From contig JAISBB010000007.1 of assembly GCA_031266415.1 (NCBI GenBank), forward strand, positions 40,401 through 104,400: a DNA stretch of 64,000 nucleotides, read 5' to 3'. Made by a program: the position numbers and the translations under genes. The DNA is from Oscillospiraceae bacterium. GTDB lineage: Bacteria; Bacillota; Clostridia; Oscillospirales; Ruminococcaceae. Positions within the stretch are counted from its first letter, which is position 1. Each line of letters starts with the position of its first letter. This document shows positions 1 through 9,623 of the stretch, one piece after another. The notes beneath the pieces were generated by a model that saw only the letters and a program-made list of their open reading frames with translations, did no database searches and was not told where the DNA came from.

Positions 1-494
1 AATATTCCCGAATGGCAATATTTTGTAGTTGTAAGCCACTGTTTAACTGCATTAAAACCGATAATATCTCCGCAATTTAAATCACGGCTACAAAATTTAT
101 TTATTGCTTTGTTTGTCAAATTCACGTCAAATCCCCAAAATATTCCTTGCAAATCCTCTCCTTGTAACATTTTAATTTCGAAAGATTCAAATCCTAAATG
201 CTCTCCGTTAATATTAATGGTTGTGGTAATTTTTTGCTGCTCGTTTGAATTAAAGTAAAAATACAATGCTATGTGGTTGTCTTGGTAATTTTTCATATTT
301 CTGTAATTAGCGGCATTTTCATAGGCCAAAGCGCGCACCCAAAGACCGGTTTTAGGGACAAAACAGGCTCTGAATTGAACAAATGGCTTATTTAAATATC
401 CTTGATGTTTATATGTTTTCATGGTCCACACTGGTAAAGAATCCCAGTTTGGTTCGCTTTCTCTTACGCAAATAATATCCAAGAAATCACCCAT
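1..494 (-). CDS. Partial protein, possibly CBM9/DOMON-like
   Basis: An open frame starts at ATG 494 and runs without a stop to the window edge, so the C-terminus is missing; 164 codons are visible. It begins one base after the stop of the MFS gene, so the two are probably co-transcribed. The protein has no signal peptide or membrane segment. Its pattern of alternating beta-strand-like stretches (for example FRACFVPKTGLWVRALAYE) recalls the small cytosolic carbohydrate-binding family 9-like proteins found in Clostridia, but that is inference from general look. Function unknown. Confidence 0.6.
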   Translation of the reverse strand, partial: MGDFLDIICVRESEPNWDSLPVWTMKTYKHQGYLNKPFVQFRACFVPKTGLWVRALAYENAANYRNMKNYQDNHIALYFYFNSNEQQKITTTININGEHLGFESFEIKMLQGEDLQGIFWGFDVNLTNKAINKFCSRDLNCGDIIGFNAVKQWLTTTKYCHSGI

Positions 495-495
495 T

Positions 496-1746
496 TTAAT
501 TTGAATTGTTAAAATTAGAAAGTGTTTTTTTGCACAACAGAAGTGTTACATATTGTGCTAATGTTAACAGTAACATTGCAATTGGGATTCCGTGTGTTAA
601 TTTGCTAACGGAGAAAATTAAAAAAATTCCTAGCACACGCCCTGCTGCTAAAAAACAGCTTCTTATTGAAAAGAGTTCGGGAGTCAGCAATTTGCCATTT
701 TGGCTGGCATTGGCCAAAAAATAAAAAGATTTCATAACTGGGTTAACTATATATAAATTGAAAAATGCATTACTTAACCCTAAAGCAAGCACGGTTATTA
801 CTCCCGGTTTAATTAAGAAAAGAATAGTCATGAAAGTTAATGCGTGAGTTGCCACTGCCATGTATTTAAAGTCGTTCATTTTTCTGTTTTGGCCATATAA
901 TTTATTCGAAATGGCAGTAACAACACCCATTGCAAACATATTTATCGAAATTATAGACTCTTTACGAATAATTGAGAATAGCAAAAGGGAAAGGTAGAAT
1001 GAAAAGGGGCCTTCACGGAGCCCTTTTAAAAATTCGGTTATCGAACAGGTGTACCAAATTTTATTTGAAAACACCAAACGAGTAGCACGTTTAAATTGCG
1101 TTTGTTCAGGTGAAATTGGGTTTTTCGAAAGGTTTTGAGAGCGATTTAACACAAAAAATATTACAACAATTGAAAATAAAATAACGATGATATAACCACT
1201 AAGTGATTGAAAAATAGATATCACAAAACCCGAAAAAAGTGGCACCACGATTGTGATGAAACCTGAAAGCATGCCAATTATAGAAACGGAACGGTTGCGC
1301 TGGGAATTTGTTATGTGTTTCGTGATGAAAAGTGAATACGTAACCCAGTAAAAACCATTTGCCAACGCATTTAAAATAGCTATTAATGGCAGAAAAAGCG
1401 GATTTTGAAAGTGCACTAGGAACAAAAAGATGATTTGCAAAATGGCAAAAAGAATGAAACTGATTTTACTGTTAGAAGAAAACGAGGTGTGCTTTAAAAG
1501 GAACATAGAAAGAATGGTCCCTAATGGTGTTAAAGCGGAAACAACAGCGTGAAAAAATAAAACAACAGCTTCATTTTTTATTATTTTGGGGAATAGTGTG
1601 TTTGCTAACAAGTTTATTACACTTGTTAGCAGAAGGAATCCTATGTGCACCCACAAAAAATTGCTGAATTTTTGTGGCAGGAAATCTATGCCCAAAAAAG
1701 CACGAATGTATTCTTTTGCCCGGTATATTTGTTTTGTAAATCTCAT
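496..1746 (-). CDS. MFS-type membrane transporter
   Basis: A 416-residue protein made almost entirely of about 12 hydrophobic segments with short charged loops, the size and layout of a major facilitator superfamily permease. The basic loop after the sixth segment (around residues 200-225, with NRSQNLSKNP and KRATRL) fits the central cytoplasmic loop. No substrate can be read from the sequence. The ATG start at 1746 leaves a cytoplasmic N-terminus of about 25 residues before the first segment. The next gene follows one base after its stop. A tRNA-Leu gene lies upstream. Confidence 0.75.
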   Translation of the reverse strand: MRFTKQIYRAKEYIRAFLGIDFLPQKFSNFLWVHIGFLLLTSVINLLANTLFPKIIKNEAVVLFFHAVVSALTPLGTILSMFLLKHTSFSSNSKISFILFAILQIIFLFLVHFQNPLFLPLIAILNALANGFYWVTYSLFITKHITNSQRNRSVSIIGMLSGFITIVVPLFSGFVISIFQSLSGYIIVILFSIVVIFFVLNRSQNLSKNPISPEQTQFKRATRLVFSNKIWYTCSITEFLKGLREGPFSFYLSLLLFSIIRKESIISINMFAMGVVTAISNKLYGQNRKMNDFKYMAVATHALTFMTILFLIKPGVITVLALGLSNAFFNLYIVNPVMKSFYFLANASQNGKLLTPELFSIRSCFLAAGRVLGIFLIFSVSKLTHGIPIAMLLLTLAQYVTLLLCKKTLSNFNNSN

Positions 1747-1859
1747 GAATGGCCTCCGGGTTAATGAGATTTCACCAAGCTGGAATTTTAATTTTGTTAA
1801 GTTAATCTTTTTGTTGTCAAGGAATTGCGGGGATGTTTTGGCTTTTGTATGGTGAATTT

Positions 1860-1946
1860 TGGTGCCGGAAGCCGGACTTGAACCGGCACGAGGGTTAGCT
1901 CCCGGGATTTTAAGTCCCGTGCGTCTGCCAATTTCGCCATTCCGGC
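1860..1946 (-). tRNA. tRNA-Leu (UAA)
   Basis: An 87-nt class II tRNA on the minus strand. The acceptor GCCGGAA pairs with TTCCGGC, followed by discriminator A and an encoded CCA. The anticodon loop carries TAA, reading UUA leucine codons. A long variable arm and the T arm GCCGG-TTCAAGT-CCGGC are present. It sits between the MFS gene and the K+ transporter gene. Confidence 0.95.
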
Positions 1947-1961
1947 AGATGAAAAATCTGC

Positions 1962-3329
1962 TTAACCAACAATTAATTGTGCATCTGGTAGAACCACACG
2001 CTTTTCTGTTTTTTTTCTAAAAAATGCTAACATTAATGGAACTGTTCCAATTCTGCCAATGAACATAAATAAGCCAAATAGTAATTTAATAATAGGACCA
2101 ACATAGGCAATTTCGCAAGCCCCAACGGAAAGCCCCACCGTGCAAACCGTGGCAACAGATTCAAATATTATGTCCACGCTGTTTGTGGTTTTCCCACGTG
2201 TTGCGGAATAGGCCACAGTTGCCGCTGTAATTATCAGTAAAAAAGTTGTTACGAAAGTTGAAATTGCCCTATAAACTAATTGCTTGGGAATTCTTCTGTT
2301 GCTGATTGTAATTTCTTGCTGTCCGCAAACAAAGCATGCAACAGTTCGCCAAAGAACCGCCAAGGTTGTTACTTTAATGCCGCCTGAAGTTGAACCGGGT
2401 GCGCCACCAATAAACATTAGGCAAATTGCAATTAATTTTGTAGATTTGGAAAAGTCTGCAGGATTTAAACTGAAAAATCCCGCTGACCTTAATGTTGCAG
2501 CTTGAAAGAAAGCGGCATTTAACTTGTAAAAGAATGGTAATCCTTTTAGTGTTTTTTCATTATTCCATTCGAAGGCTAAAATTGCTATAGTTCCACAAAC
2601 CAGCAGAAAAACACTCGTGAAAAGAACAACTTTGGTATGAACCATCCAGGTTCTTTGCTTTCTGTTAAAAAAAACATCAGACCAAACAACAAACCCTAAG
2701 CCACCTAAAATAATTAACAAAGAAAAAATCGGAAGCACCAGCGGGTCTGAATTGTAACCCAAAAGACTCACGGGTGACTCTGAGCTGTGGGGTAACACGT
2801 CGAATCCGGCGTTGCAAAATGCCGAGATTGCTGAAAACACGGCCGTGTAAATTCCCATTCCAACACCAAAATCCGGTATAAAGCGAATTAATAAAAGGCA
2901 GGCGCCGCAGAGTTCAATGCTCAAAGAAACTCCAACAATTAACTTAATTATTGTACTCACATCAACAACGCCGCCAAATCCGGTGGCTTCTTTCACAATT
3001 TTTATGTTTTCTACACTAAATTTTTTGTTGGCGTGCACTCCAAAAAGAACAACAAAAGTAACAAGTCCAAGTCCACCAATCTGAATTAAAAATAAGATAA
3101 CAATTTGGCCAAACATGCTCCACTTGGCAAAGGTATCTGCAATTACTATGCCACTTACACAAGTTGCACTAGTTGCCATGAAAATCGAATTCACAAACCC
3201 TGTTGCAAGTCCATTTTTTGAGGCGCTTGGCAACGACAACAGTAAACTGCCAACTGCAATCACAAAAAAGAAACCAACTACAATTGCTTTAATTGGTGAT
3301 GTATGCACGCTTTTAATTATTTGTGACAT
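1962..3329 (-). CDS. ktrB: K+ uptake channel subunit, KtrB/TrkH family
   Basis: A 455-residue integral membrane protein of the Trk/Ktr/HKT superfamily, which takes up potassium coupled to Na+ or H+. Four pore repeats are visible with selectivity-filter-like segments: TSATCVSG (near residue 55), SAFCNAGFD (near 170), TLRSAGFF (near 280) and ATVCTVGLS (near 395). The length fits KtrB. The regulatory RCK subunit KtrA is not in the window. The start at 3329 follows the NUDIX stop by eight bases, so the two share a transcript. The KtrB versus TrkH assignment is by length and is less certain than the family. Confidence 0.88.
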   Translation of the reverse strand: MSQIIKSVHTSPIKAIVVGFFFVIAVGSLLLSLPSASKNGLATGFVNSIFMATSATCVSGIVIADTFAKWSMFGQIVILFLIQIGGLGLVTFVVLFGVHANKKFSVENIKIVKEATGFGGVVDVSTIIKLIVGVSLSIELCGACLLLIRFIPDFGVGMGIYTAVFSAISAFCNAGFDVLPHSSESPVSLLGYNSDPLVLPIFSLLIILGGLGFVVWSDVFFNRKQRTWMVHTKVVLFTSVFLLVCGTIAILAFEWNNEKTLKGLPFFYKLNAAFFQAATLRSAGFFSLNPADFSKSTKLIAICLMFIGGAPGSTSGGIKVTTLAVLWRTVACFVCGQQEITISNRRIPKQLVYRAISTFVTTFLLIITAATVAYSATRGKTTNSVDIIFESVATVCTVGLSVGACEIAYVGPIIKLLFGLFMFIGRIGTVPLMLAFFRKKTEKRVVLPDAQLIVG

Positions 3330-3337
3330 TTTGATAT

Positions 3338-3772
3338 TTAGAACATCTCCTTACAACTTTTGAGATATTCAATTGCAGCAATCAATAAATTTCGATCATT
3401 TGGAAATTTAAGGCGGTCATATGCACGCTTAATATTAACCCATAAGATTCGTTCAATTCGCTGGTCTACGCTGCCAATACTTTGTTTTTGGTGATCTACG
3501 GCCACAAAATAAACAACTTTTTTCTCAACCCCAGATTTAACTGCATATTTTATTTCATGTCTAAAATCGTGAATGATTTCTATATTTATGCCGGTTTCTT
3601 CTTTAACTTCGCGGGTAGCGGTTTCTTTTTCACTTTCGCCAACTTCAATGTGGCCTTTGGGGAAGCACCAATTAGAAGAAAGGTAATGCCTTATCATCAG
3701 AATTTCTTTGCTGTTGCTTGCTGTTTTTCTAAAAACAAGCGCGCCGCAAGATTTCTCTCGCTTTAATGCCAC
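3338..3772 (-). CDS. NUDIX hydrolase
   Basis: A 144-residue NUDIX family protein. The Nudix box is complete: G-H-I-E-V-G-E-S-E then REVKEETGI near residues 40-62, with the EExG metal-binding core. The N-terminal SCGALVFR strand is typical of the bis(5'-nucleosyl)-tetraphosphatase (Ap4A) type subgroup, but substrate is not certain for this family. The start is GTG at 3772. It lies directly upstream of the K+ transporter gene. Confidence 0.85.
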   Translation of the reverse strand: MALKREKSCGALVFRKTASNSKEILMIRHYLSSNWCFPKGHIEVGESEKETATREVKEETGINIEIIHDFRHEIKYAVKSGVEKKVVYFVAVDHQKQSIGSVDQRIERILWVNIKRAYDRLKFPNDRNLLIAAIEYLKSCKEMF

Positions 3773-3818
3773 AATGATTCACACCCTTAATTTGAAAACT
3801 TGCAAGCTAAAAAAAGAT

Positions 3819-3894
3819 TGGTGAGCCATGCGCGATTCGAACGCGCGACAACTTGATTAAAAGTCAAGTGCTCTGCCAACTGAGCTAATGGCCC
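3819..3894 (-). tRNA. tRNA-Lys (UUU)
   Basis: A 76-nt tRNA on the minus strand. The acceptor GGGCCAT pairs with ATGGCTC (one G-U), followed by discriminator A and an encoded CCA. The anticodon loop CTTTTAA gives anticodon TTT (lysine). The T loop GGTTCGAATC is normal. It sits between the NUDIX gene and tsf. Confidence 0.95.
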
Positions 3895-4020
3895 CCATTC
3901 CTTGGGTGTGTTCAAATGATGATATGAAAAAGCATTTTTTAGATTAAAATTAACACCCACTCTCACTATTTTTTTGTGAGAAATTACACCAATTAATTCT
4001 TTGATGCATAGAATAGAAAC

Positions 4021-4914
4021 TTAGTTTAACATTTCTGCTACTTCATTTGCGAAATTGTCTTCTTTTTTCTGTAATCCTTCGCCGCGTTCAAATCTTGTAA
4101 ACTGAACAATGTTAATTTGCTGGTTTATTTTTTTGCTTATAGAATCTATATATTCAGAAACATTTAAATCCGGATTTTTGATAAATTCTTGTTCCATTAA
4201 GCAATTTTCTTTGTAATATTTTTCAATTCGGCCATCTACAATTTTTTGTGCTATGTTTTCTGGTTTGCCTTCGCTGACTACTTGCGCGGTTAAAATCTGG
4301 CGTTCTTTTTCAAGTGTTTTTTGTGCCACATCTGTGCGAGCAAGCCAACTGGGATTGTGAGCAGCAATTTGCATAGCAATATCTTTTGCCAGTTCCTCAA
4401 AGTCACTGGATTGATTTGTTGGGTTAAATAAAACTAATACACCGATTCTGCCATCACCGTGTATATATGATCTTGTAGTGCCTTCAAACCGAGCGAACCG
4501 CCGTATTTTTAGATTTTCACCTATCACTAGAATTTTTTCTTTTAGTTCTTCTTCAACTGTTTTTTCACCTAAATTGCAGGTTAGCAGTGCAGAAATATTT
4601 GCTGGGTTTTCAGTGGCAACAACCTCTGCACATGCCTTTGAAAATTCAATGAATTGTTGATTCTTGGCAACGAAATCTGTCTCGGAATTTATCTCAATTA
4701 AAACTCCAACATTTGGTTTGGTTATAGCTGCAACAATTCCTTCTGCGGCAATTCTTCCCGCTTTTTTTGCGGCAACAGCAACACCTCTTTCGCGCAGGAC
4801 TTCAATTGCACGGACCATATTGCCGTTGGCTTCTGTTAACGCTTTTTTGCAATCCATCATTCCGCAGCCAGTTTTTTCCCTTAATTCTGCCACTTCATTT
4901 GCTCCAAAATTCAC
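4021..4914 (-). CDS. tsf: Translation elongation factor Ts
   Basis: EF-Ts exchanges GDP for GTP on EF-Tu during translation. The 297-residue protein has the N-terminal UBA-like region with VAELREKTGCGMMDCKKAL and the EF-Tu contact segment INSETDFVAKN near residue 75-85, both family hallmarks. The length is usual for bacterial EF-Ts with two core repeats. It lies 20 bases downstream of rpsB in the usual rpsB-tsf pair. In this genome pyrH and frr, which often follow tsf, are instead at 18-19 kb on the other strand. Confidence 0.97.
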   Translation of the reverse strand: MNFGANEVAELREKTGCGMMDCKKALTEANGNMVRAIEVLRERGVAVAAKKAGRIAAEGIVAAITKPNVGVLIEINSETDFVAKNQQFIEFSKACAEVVATENPANISALLTCNLGEKTVEEELKEKILVIGENLKIRRFARFEGTTRSYIHGDGRIGVLVLFNPTNQSSDFEELAKDIAMQIAAHNPSWLARTDVAQKTLEKERQILTAQVVSEGKPENIAQKIVDGRIEKYYKENCLMEQEFIKNPDLNVSEYIDSISKKINQQINIVQFTRFERGEGLQKKEDNFANEVAEMLN

Positions 4915-4934
4915 AGGTATTTTCCCTCATTCCT

Positions 4935-5753
4935 TTAAAAACTAATTGGATTCAGTGGGTTTGTTTGGGTGATTTGTTCTGGTTTTGGAACTTGTTGTGG
5001 AACAGAAGCTGAAGTTTCTGTTGCTGCTGTTTGTTCGGCCTGTTGCGTGGAATCTGGATCAACCCAATCGGTTCCCTGTCTGCCTTCTTTTATGGCGTTG
5101 CCTATGGTTTGTGCAAACAATTTAATTGCTCTGATAGCATCGTCATTTCCAGGGATAACGTAATCTATGTCACCGGGGTGGCAATTGGTATCAACAATCG
5201 CCACAATTTTTATTCCTAATTTTTTTGCTTCTTTTATTGCATTATGTTCTTTACGTGGATCAACGACAAATATTGCACCCGGTAATTTTTTCATTTCTTT
5301 AATGCCACCAAGGAATTTTCTTAATTTCCCTTCTTCATGTTTTAATTTGATTACTTCTTTTTTTGTTAATGAGTCGAAGGTGCCGTCTGTTGAAATCTTT
5401 TCAAGTTGTTCCAACCTTTTAATTCGCAATTTAATGGTTTTAAAATTCGTTAACATGCCGCCAAGCCACCTGGTGTTAACGAAAAAAGCACCGGCATTAA
5501 TGGCTTCTTCTTTAATGGATTCACTTGCTTGCTTTTTGGTTCCAACAAAAAGGATGTCTTTACCACTTGCTGCCACATCGCGAATAAACGCATAGGCAAT
5601 ATCCAATTGTTTTGAAGTTTTTTGTAAATCTATGATGTGGATTCCATTTCGTTCTGTGAAAATATATTCTGCCATTTTAGGGTTCCGACGCCGTGTCTGG
5701 TGGCCGAAATGTACGCCGGCTTCCAAAAGTTGTTTCATAGAAACTACACTCAT
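4935..5753 (-). CDS. rpsB: 30S ribosomal protein S2
   Basis: Small-subunit ribosomal protein S2, 272 residues. The hallmarks [19 protein letters not shown] at the N-terminus and [19 protein letters not shown] near residue 155-173 are present. The start is placed at ATG 5753, which has a strong Shine-Dalgarno sequence (GGGGAGGA) six to eight bases upstream; the longer open frame to 5804 would read through this site. The C-terminal 35 residues are a Gln/Thr/Pro-rich tail absent from the core fold, a common variable extension. A sigma-A-type promoter and a hairpin leader lie upstream. Confidence 0.97.
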   Translation of the reverse strand: MSVVSMKQLLEAGVHFGHQTRRRNPKMAEYIFTERNGIHIIDLQKTSKQLDIAYAFIRDVAASGKDILFVGTKKQASESIKEEAINAGAFFVNTRWLGGMLTNFKTIKLRIKRLEQLEKISTDGTFDSLTKKEVIKLKHEEGKLRKFLGGIKEMKKLPGAIFVVDPRKEHNAIKEAKKLGIKIVAIVDTNCHPGDIDYVIPGNDDAIRAIKLFAQTIGNAIKEGRQGTDWVDPDSTQQAEQTAATETSASVPQQVPKPEQITQTNPLNPISF

Positions 5754-5797
5754 TTTAATTAGTCCTCCCCAATTTTGGTTGTTCTTCCGCTTTCTTT

Positions 5798-5827
5798 GGT
5801 GCAACCCTTTTGTTGTTTAAGGGCACC
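5798..5827 (-). promoter_or_regulatory. Hairpin in rpsB leader (possible S2 autoregulation)
   Basis: The rpsB mRNA leader contains a stem formed by GGTGC-CCTT and AAGG-GTT-GCACC with a short A-rich loop and a three-base bulge. It lies between the rpsB promoter and its Shine-Dalgarno sequence. There is no U-run after it, so it does not look like a plain terminator. Ribosomal protein operons are often controlled by binding of the product to such leaders; a regulatory role here is inference only. Confidence 0.4.
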
Positions 5828-5870
5828 TGCGCACACAGGGAACTGAAAGCGTGTATGATTTAGCAGAAGT

Positions 5871-5899
5871 ATGATAGCACAGATTAAAAAGCTTTGCAA
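5871..5899 (-). promoter_or_regulatory. Sigma-A-type promoter for rpsB-tsf
   Basis: On the minus strand a -35 box TTGCAA (5894-5899) and a -10 box TATCAT (5871-5876) are separated by exactly 17 bases, about 120 bases upstream of the rpsB start. Confidence 0.6.
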
Positions 5900-5938
5900 G
5901 TAAAATTTTTATTGTTTATAGTTGAAATTAGTTAAAAG

Positions 5939-7399
5939 TTAGGTTTTTTTAATTATTGTTTGGATTTTTTTTAGAAATGAGATCTTGTTCCCACAAAAAG
6001 ACAAAGCAATTGAACCAGAAGCAATAATTGCGTAAACAACTCCTAACATTTTTTTGCTTGGCGGTAAAGATTTTGATCTTAAATAAGAGGTTGAGTTTTT
6101 TAAAAAAACGGTTTTAGTTTCCTCTTGACGTGTGGTAGAAGAGTTGACAATTTTCTTTGGCTTTTGCTTGCGGGGTTTGTGTTCCTTGATTTTTGTTACT
6201 GTTAGGTTGGGTGTTGATTTTTTACTTGTTTTTTGTTTCTTTTTGTCTTTTTTGTTGGTAGCTTGCTTAACAGAGGATTCTTCTGATTGAAATGCTTGGT
6301 GTGCTGGGGCTGTTTCCGAAGGGATTGTTGTTGTGGTTACAATGAAGTCGCTGTTTGGTTCTTGTTTAATCTCGTTGAAATTTTCTGCCTGTTGGGTTGT
6401 GTAATGATCAGAGGATTGTGGTTTGCTGGGAGTTTCTTTTTCATGCGGTTTCTTCACTGATTTGGTTTTTTGGGATTCAGATTTAGCTTTTTTAGGTTTT
6501 TTCAGATTGAGTGGTTTTTTAGATTTTGGTGATTTTTTCTTGATTTCAATTTTATTACTTTCCAATGATTCTGGAGTTCCGTAGTCATGAAATTCAAGTT
6601 GGTCGCCAGTGAATTTAATTCCGGCAACTAAAGTTATGTTTTTTTTGCGCTTTTCGGTGATTTCAGGATTATAAACATCAATTGGATTTGGAATAACCAC
6701 TTTGATATTGGTGGTGTTTTCTGGGATTGGGAAAGAAATTTCTTCTCGGTAGAAGGGTGAGCCATTTTGAAAAACCTTTTCTTTGCCATTAAATTTCATT
6801 GTGCGAAATGGTACGAATTCAAATTCAGCATCACTTTTTGAAACATATACGTTAGCGTCAGAGTACAATAAATTAGTTCCCAAGTCGCTTTGGTTGAATG
6901 TTTCTTCTGTTGGTTTAAATTCGTAACAAGCTTGTTCTTTTGAGTAACAGCCTTTTCTCCAGCCTTCCGCTGAAGTGTTTATATACAATTGATTATTTTT
7001 TATGTTTTGAAAAACTGTGAATTGTGGAGAAGTACAAGAATTTTTTAGTGCCCCACTTCCAAGCACGTACTCAGCTTTATTTGTGAGCGGATTGATTTGT
7101 GAGGTGGCAAAAGTACCAAAACTGCTAAAAATAACAATGTTTACCGTGTTAACACCTGAGATGCAATAGACCATAATACCGTTTCCAAGCGAACTGTTTT
7201 CAATTCTTAAAATTTTTTGATCTGGAGCAAGATTCTCGCAATTTTGCTGTTTGACTTGGGTAAAGTTTATATATGCTTTGCGATCGTCGAGTTCCTCTGA
7301 GCTTAAATTCAATTTATCTTCATAAATTTCTGCAGTAGAAATGCTCGATGCTAAAACTAGAAAAGCAAAAAGAAGTGGAGCGATACAGAATTTAATCAT
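5939..7399 (-). CDS. Lys-rich exported protein with C-terminal anchor
   Basis: A 486-residue protein of unknown function. The start is set at ATG 7399, with GAGG about nine bases upstream; an ATG at 7414 is possible. An N-terminal signal peptide (IAPLLFAFLVLASS, then STA) is followed by a Cys-containing globular region (to about residue 280), then a long low-complexity Lys/Ser/Pro/Thr-rich stretch (about 290-430). The end has LPPSKK, one hydrophobic segment and a basic tail (KKIQTIIKKT), resembling a wall-sorting signal in layout but without a canonical LPXTG. It may be a surface protein with a wall-spanning stalk. A sortase is encoded at 28 kb, so the pair is suggestive only. Confidence 0.6.
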   Translation of the reverse strand: MIKFCIAPLLFAFLVLASSISTAEIYEDKLNLSSEELDDRKAYINFTQVKQQNCENLAPDQKILRIENSSLGNGIMVYCISGVNTVNIVIFSSFGTFATSQINPLTNKAEYVLGSGALKNSCTSPQFTVFQNIKNNQLYINTSAEGWRKGCYSKEQACYEFKPTEETFNQSDLGTNLLYSDANVYVSKSDAEFEFVPFRTMKFNGKEKVFQNGSPFYREEISFPIPENTTNIKVVIPNPIDVYNPEITEKRKKNITLVAGIKFTGDQLEFHDYGTPESLESNKIEIKKKSPKSKKPLNLKKPKKAKSESQKTKSVKKPHEKETPSKPQSSDHYTTQQAENFNEIKQEPNSDFIVTTTTIPSETAPAHQAFQSEESSVKQATNKKDKKKQKTSKKSTPNLTVTKIKEHKPRKQKPKKIVNSSTTRQEETKTVFLKNSTSYLRSKSLPPSKKMLGVVYAIIASGSIALSFCGNKISFLKKIQTIIKKT

Positions 7400-7510
7400 T
7401 GGTGTTAGCCTCATTTATTGATTTGTTCAATAAGGAAAATATTTGATGAAAATTGCAGCGTATTGTTAGCGATGGCATTAATATTAACATAGATAAAAAT
7501 TGATGTCAAA

Positions 7511-7539
7511 TTGGCCGCTTGCGCTTTTTGAGTTATAAT
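7511..7539 (+). promoter_or_regulatory. Promoter for recG
   Basis: A -35 box TTGGCC (7511-7516) and a perfect -10 box TATAAT (7534-7539) with a 17-base spacer lie 36 bases upstream of the recG ATG. Confidence 0.55.
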
Positions 7540-7575
7540 GAAATACCAAAATAAAATTGGAAGTGAATCAAAATA

Positions 7576-9546
7576 ATGCTGGATATTTTCGATAATGTGG
7601 TAAAGCTTAAAAGTGTGGGAGAAATAAATTGCGATCTTTACAATAAATTAGGGATATATACGATTAACGATATTTTGTGGCACATACCACGCTCGTATAT
7701 AGATTTTGGCGCATATGTGAAGATTGAAGAAACGCAACATGAAGGGTTGTTTGCGGTTCGTGGGTATGCTGTTGAAAAAAAGAGCATAAAGAAGAAAAAC
7801 TTAACAATATACACTGTTACAGTTACAGATGGTAATAACTTCATGGATGTTCAAATTTTTAATGGTAGGCAAGTGTATCAAGCGATTGCTAGTGGTGTAG
7901 AGTTCGTTTTTTGGGGGAGGATAATAAAAACTCGCAGAATTGTAAATATGCAGCTACGGTCGTTTGTGAGATTTAAAGAGGGGTTAACAATGCAGCCTTC
8001 ATATAGTTTAACAGCTGGACTTAAATCTCGAATGGTTGCTGCGAGTGTTCAGGAATCATTGCGGCGACTTTCTTCGTTTCACAGCCTTGTTCCCGCTGAA
8101 ACACAAAAGCAAATGAAATTAGTTTCATTGCCATACGCATTCCAAAATATTCACTTTCCAAAAACAAAGGAAGCGTTAGTTCTTGCAAGAAATCGATTGA
8201 TGTTTGACGAATTGGTTAATTTTAGTTTGGGAGTTTTAGAGTTTAAGGCAAAAAAAAGTGTTCCGAGTGAAATAAAAATAAAAGATTTTGATTGTTCTGA
8301 GTTCTATAAAACAATAAAGTTTGAACCTACAAATGCACAAAAACGTGTGATTAATGAAATTGTTTTGAAAATAAAGTCTGGGGCAACAATTTGGCAGTTG
8401 ATTCAAGGTGATGTTGGTTGCGGGAAGACATTGGTGGTAACTGCAATTGCGTATTTGATTTGCAAAAACGGGTACCAGGCGGCGATTATGGCACCAACTG
8501 CGGTGCTGGCGAATCAGCATTACGAGAATTTTAAGGAAATTTTTAAATTTCTTAAAGTAAAAGTTGAACGGCTTGCCGGGAAATTGACAGCTACAGAAAA
8601 GCAGCGAGTTAAGGAATTGTTGGTTTCTGGGGAAATTTCTTGTGTTGTGGGAACTAGTGCATTAACATCCCCGGCAATTAAGTTTAAGAATTTGGGGCTT
8701 GTTGTTACCGACGAACAGCATAAATTTGGTGTTAGGCAACGTGAAAAATTAAGCGAAAAGGGGAGCAACCCTCATACAATAATCATGTCTGCAACTCCAA
8801 TTCCGCGAACTTTGGCAATGATGTTGTATAATAATATTGATATGTCGATAATAGATGAGGCACCTCCTGGGCGCAAACCTATTAAAACCTATTTTGTAAC
8901 GCCGAATTATCGAGTAAGAATATATAATTTTATGAAAAAAGAGATAGAAGATGGTAGGCAATGCTACATTGTTTGCCCGTTTGTTGAGCTCGAAGAAGAT
9001 GAGAACGTAACAGAAAATGAAGAAATTTTTAAATCGGTTAAAGAATACGCAGAGACTTTGAAAACGGGAATTTTTTCTGATTATACGGTTGAGTTTATTC
9101 ATGGCAAAATGGTTCAATCTAAGAAAGAAACACTAATGCAAGCTTTTAAACGAAATGAAATTCAGATTTTGGTTGCAACAACAATAATAGAGGTTGGAGT
9201 TGATGTCTCTAATGCCAGCATTATTCTTATAGAAGGGGCAGAAAATTTTGGATTGGCACAACTTCATCAATTACGTGGAAGAATTGGGCGCAGTAATTTA
9301 CAGTCGTACTGTATTTTGTTGTCTGGAAGTGAAAATGAAGGAACAAAGAAGCGTTTGGCGTTTGTTGCAAAGCATACAAACGGGTTCGAAATTGCAGAGT
9401 TTGACTTGAAAACTCGTGGGCCCGGAGAATTATTGGGTGTGCGGCAACACGGGGCTTTTAATTTCAAAATCGCAGACCCTTACAACATGGAATTGCTGCT
9501 GAAAGCACAAGCAACAGCCAAGTTTTTATTGCAGAATAACACATAA
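7576..9546 (+). CDS. recG: ATP-dependent DNA helicase RecG
   Basis: A superfamily 2 helicase that remodels stalled replication forks and branched DNA. The 656-residue protein has the N-terminal wedge (OB-like) domain, then helicase motifs: Walker A GDVGCGKT (near residue 280), DEQHKFG in the DExH position (near 383), TATPIPRT-like SATPIPRTLA (near 405), and motif VI QLRGRIGR (near 570). The C-terminal GFEIAEFDLKTRGPGELLG block is diagnostic for RecG. The length is slightly below the usual 680-700, mostly in the N-terminal part. It is a single plus-strand gene flanked by minus-strand genes and converges with dnaA. Confidence 0.96.
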   Translation: MLDIFDNVVKLKSVGEINCDLYNKLGIYTINDILWHIPRSYIDFGAYVKIEETQHEGLFAVRGYAVEKKSIKKKNLTIYTVTVTDGNNFMDVQIFNGRQVYQAIASGVEFVFWGRIIKTRRIVNMQLRSFVRFKEGLTMQPSYSLTAGLKSRMVAASVQESLRRLSSFHSLVPAETQKQMKLVSLPYAFQNIHFPKTKEALVLARNRLMFDELVNFSLGVLEFKAKKSVPSEIKIKDFDCSEFYKTIKFEPTNAQKRVINEIVLKIKSGATIWQLIQGDVGCGKTLVVTAIAYLICKNGYQAAIMAPTAVLANQHYENFKEIFKFLKVKVERLAGKLTATEKQRVKELLVSGEISCVVGTSALTSPAIKFKNLGLVVTDEQHKFGVRQREKLSEKGSNPHTIIMSATPIPRTLAMMLYNNIDMSIIDEAPPGRKPIKTYFVTPNYRVRIYNFMKKEIEDGRQCYIVCPFVELEEDENVTENEEIFKSVKEYAETLKTGIFSDYTVEFIHGKMVQSKKETLMQAFKRNEIQILVATTIIEVGVDVSNASIILIEGAENFGLAQLHQLRGRIGRSNLQSYCILLSGSENEGTKKRLAFVAKHTNGFEIAEFDLKTRGPGELLGVRQHGAFNFKIADPYNMELLLKAQATAKFLLQNNT

Positions 9547-9623
9547 AATTTTTGAACTGTGTGGAAAATAGTGTGGGATTTTTTATGATGTGAAATTTTG
9601 TGCGAGAGGGAAGGCACGAAATA

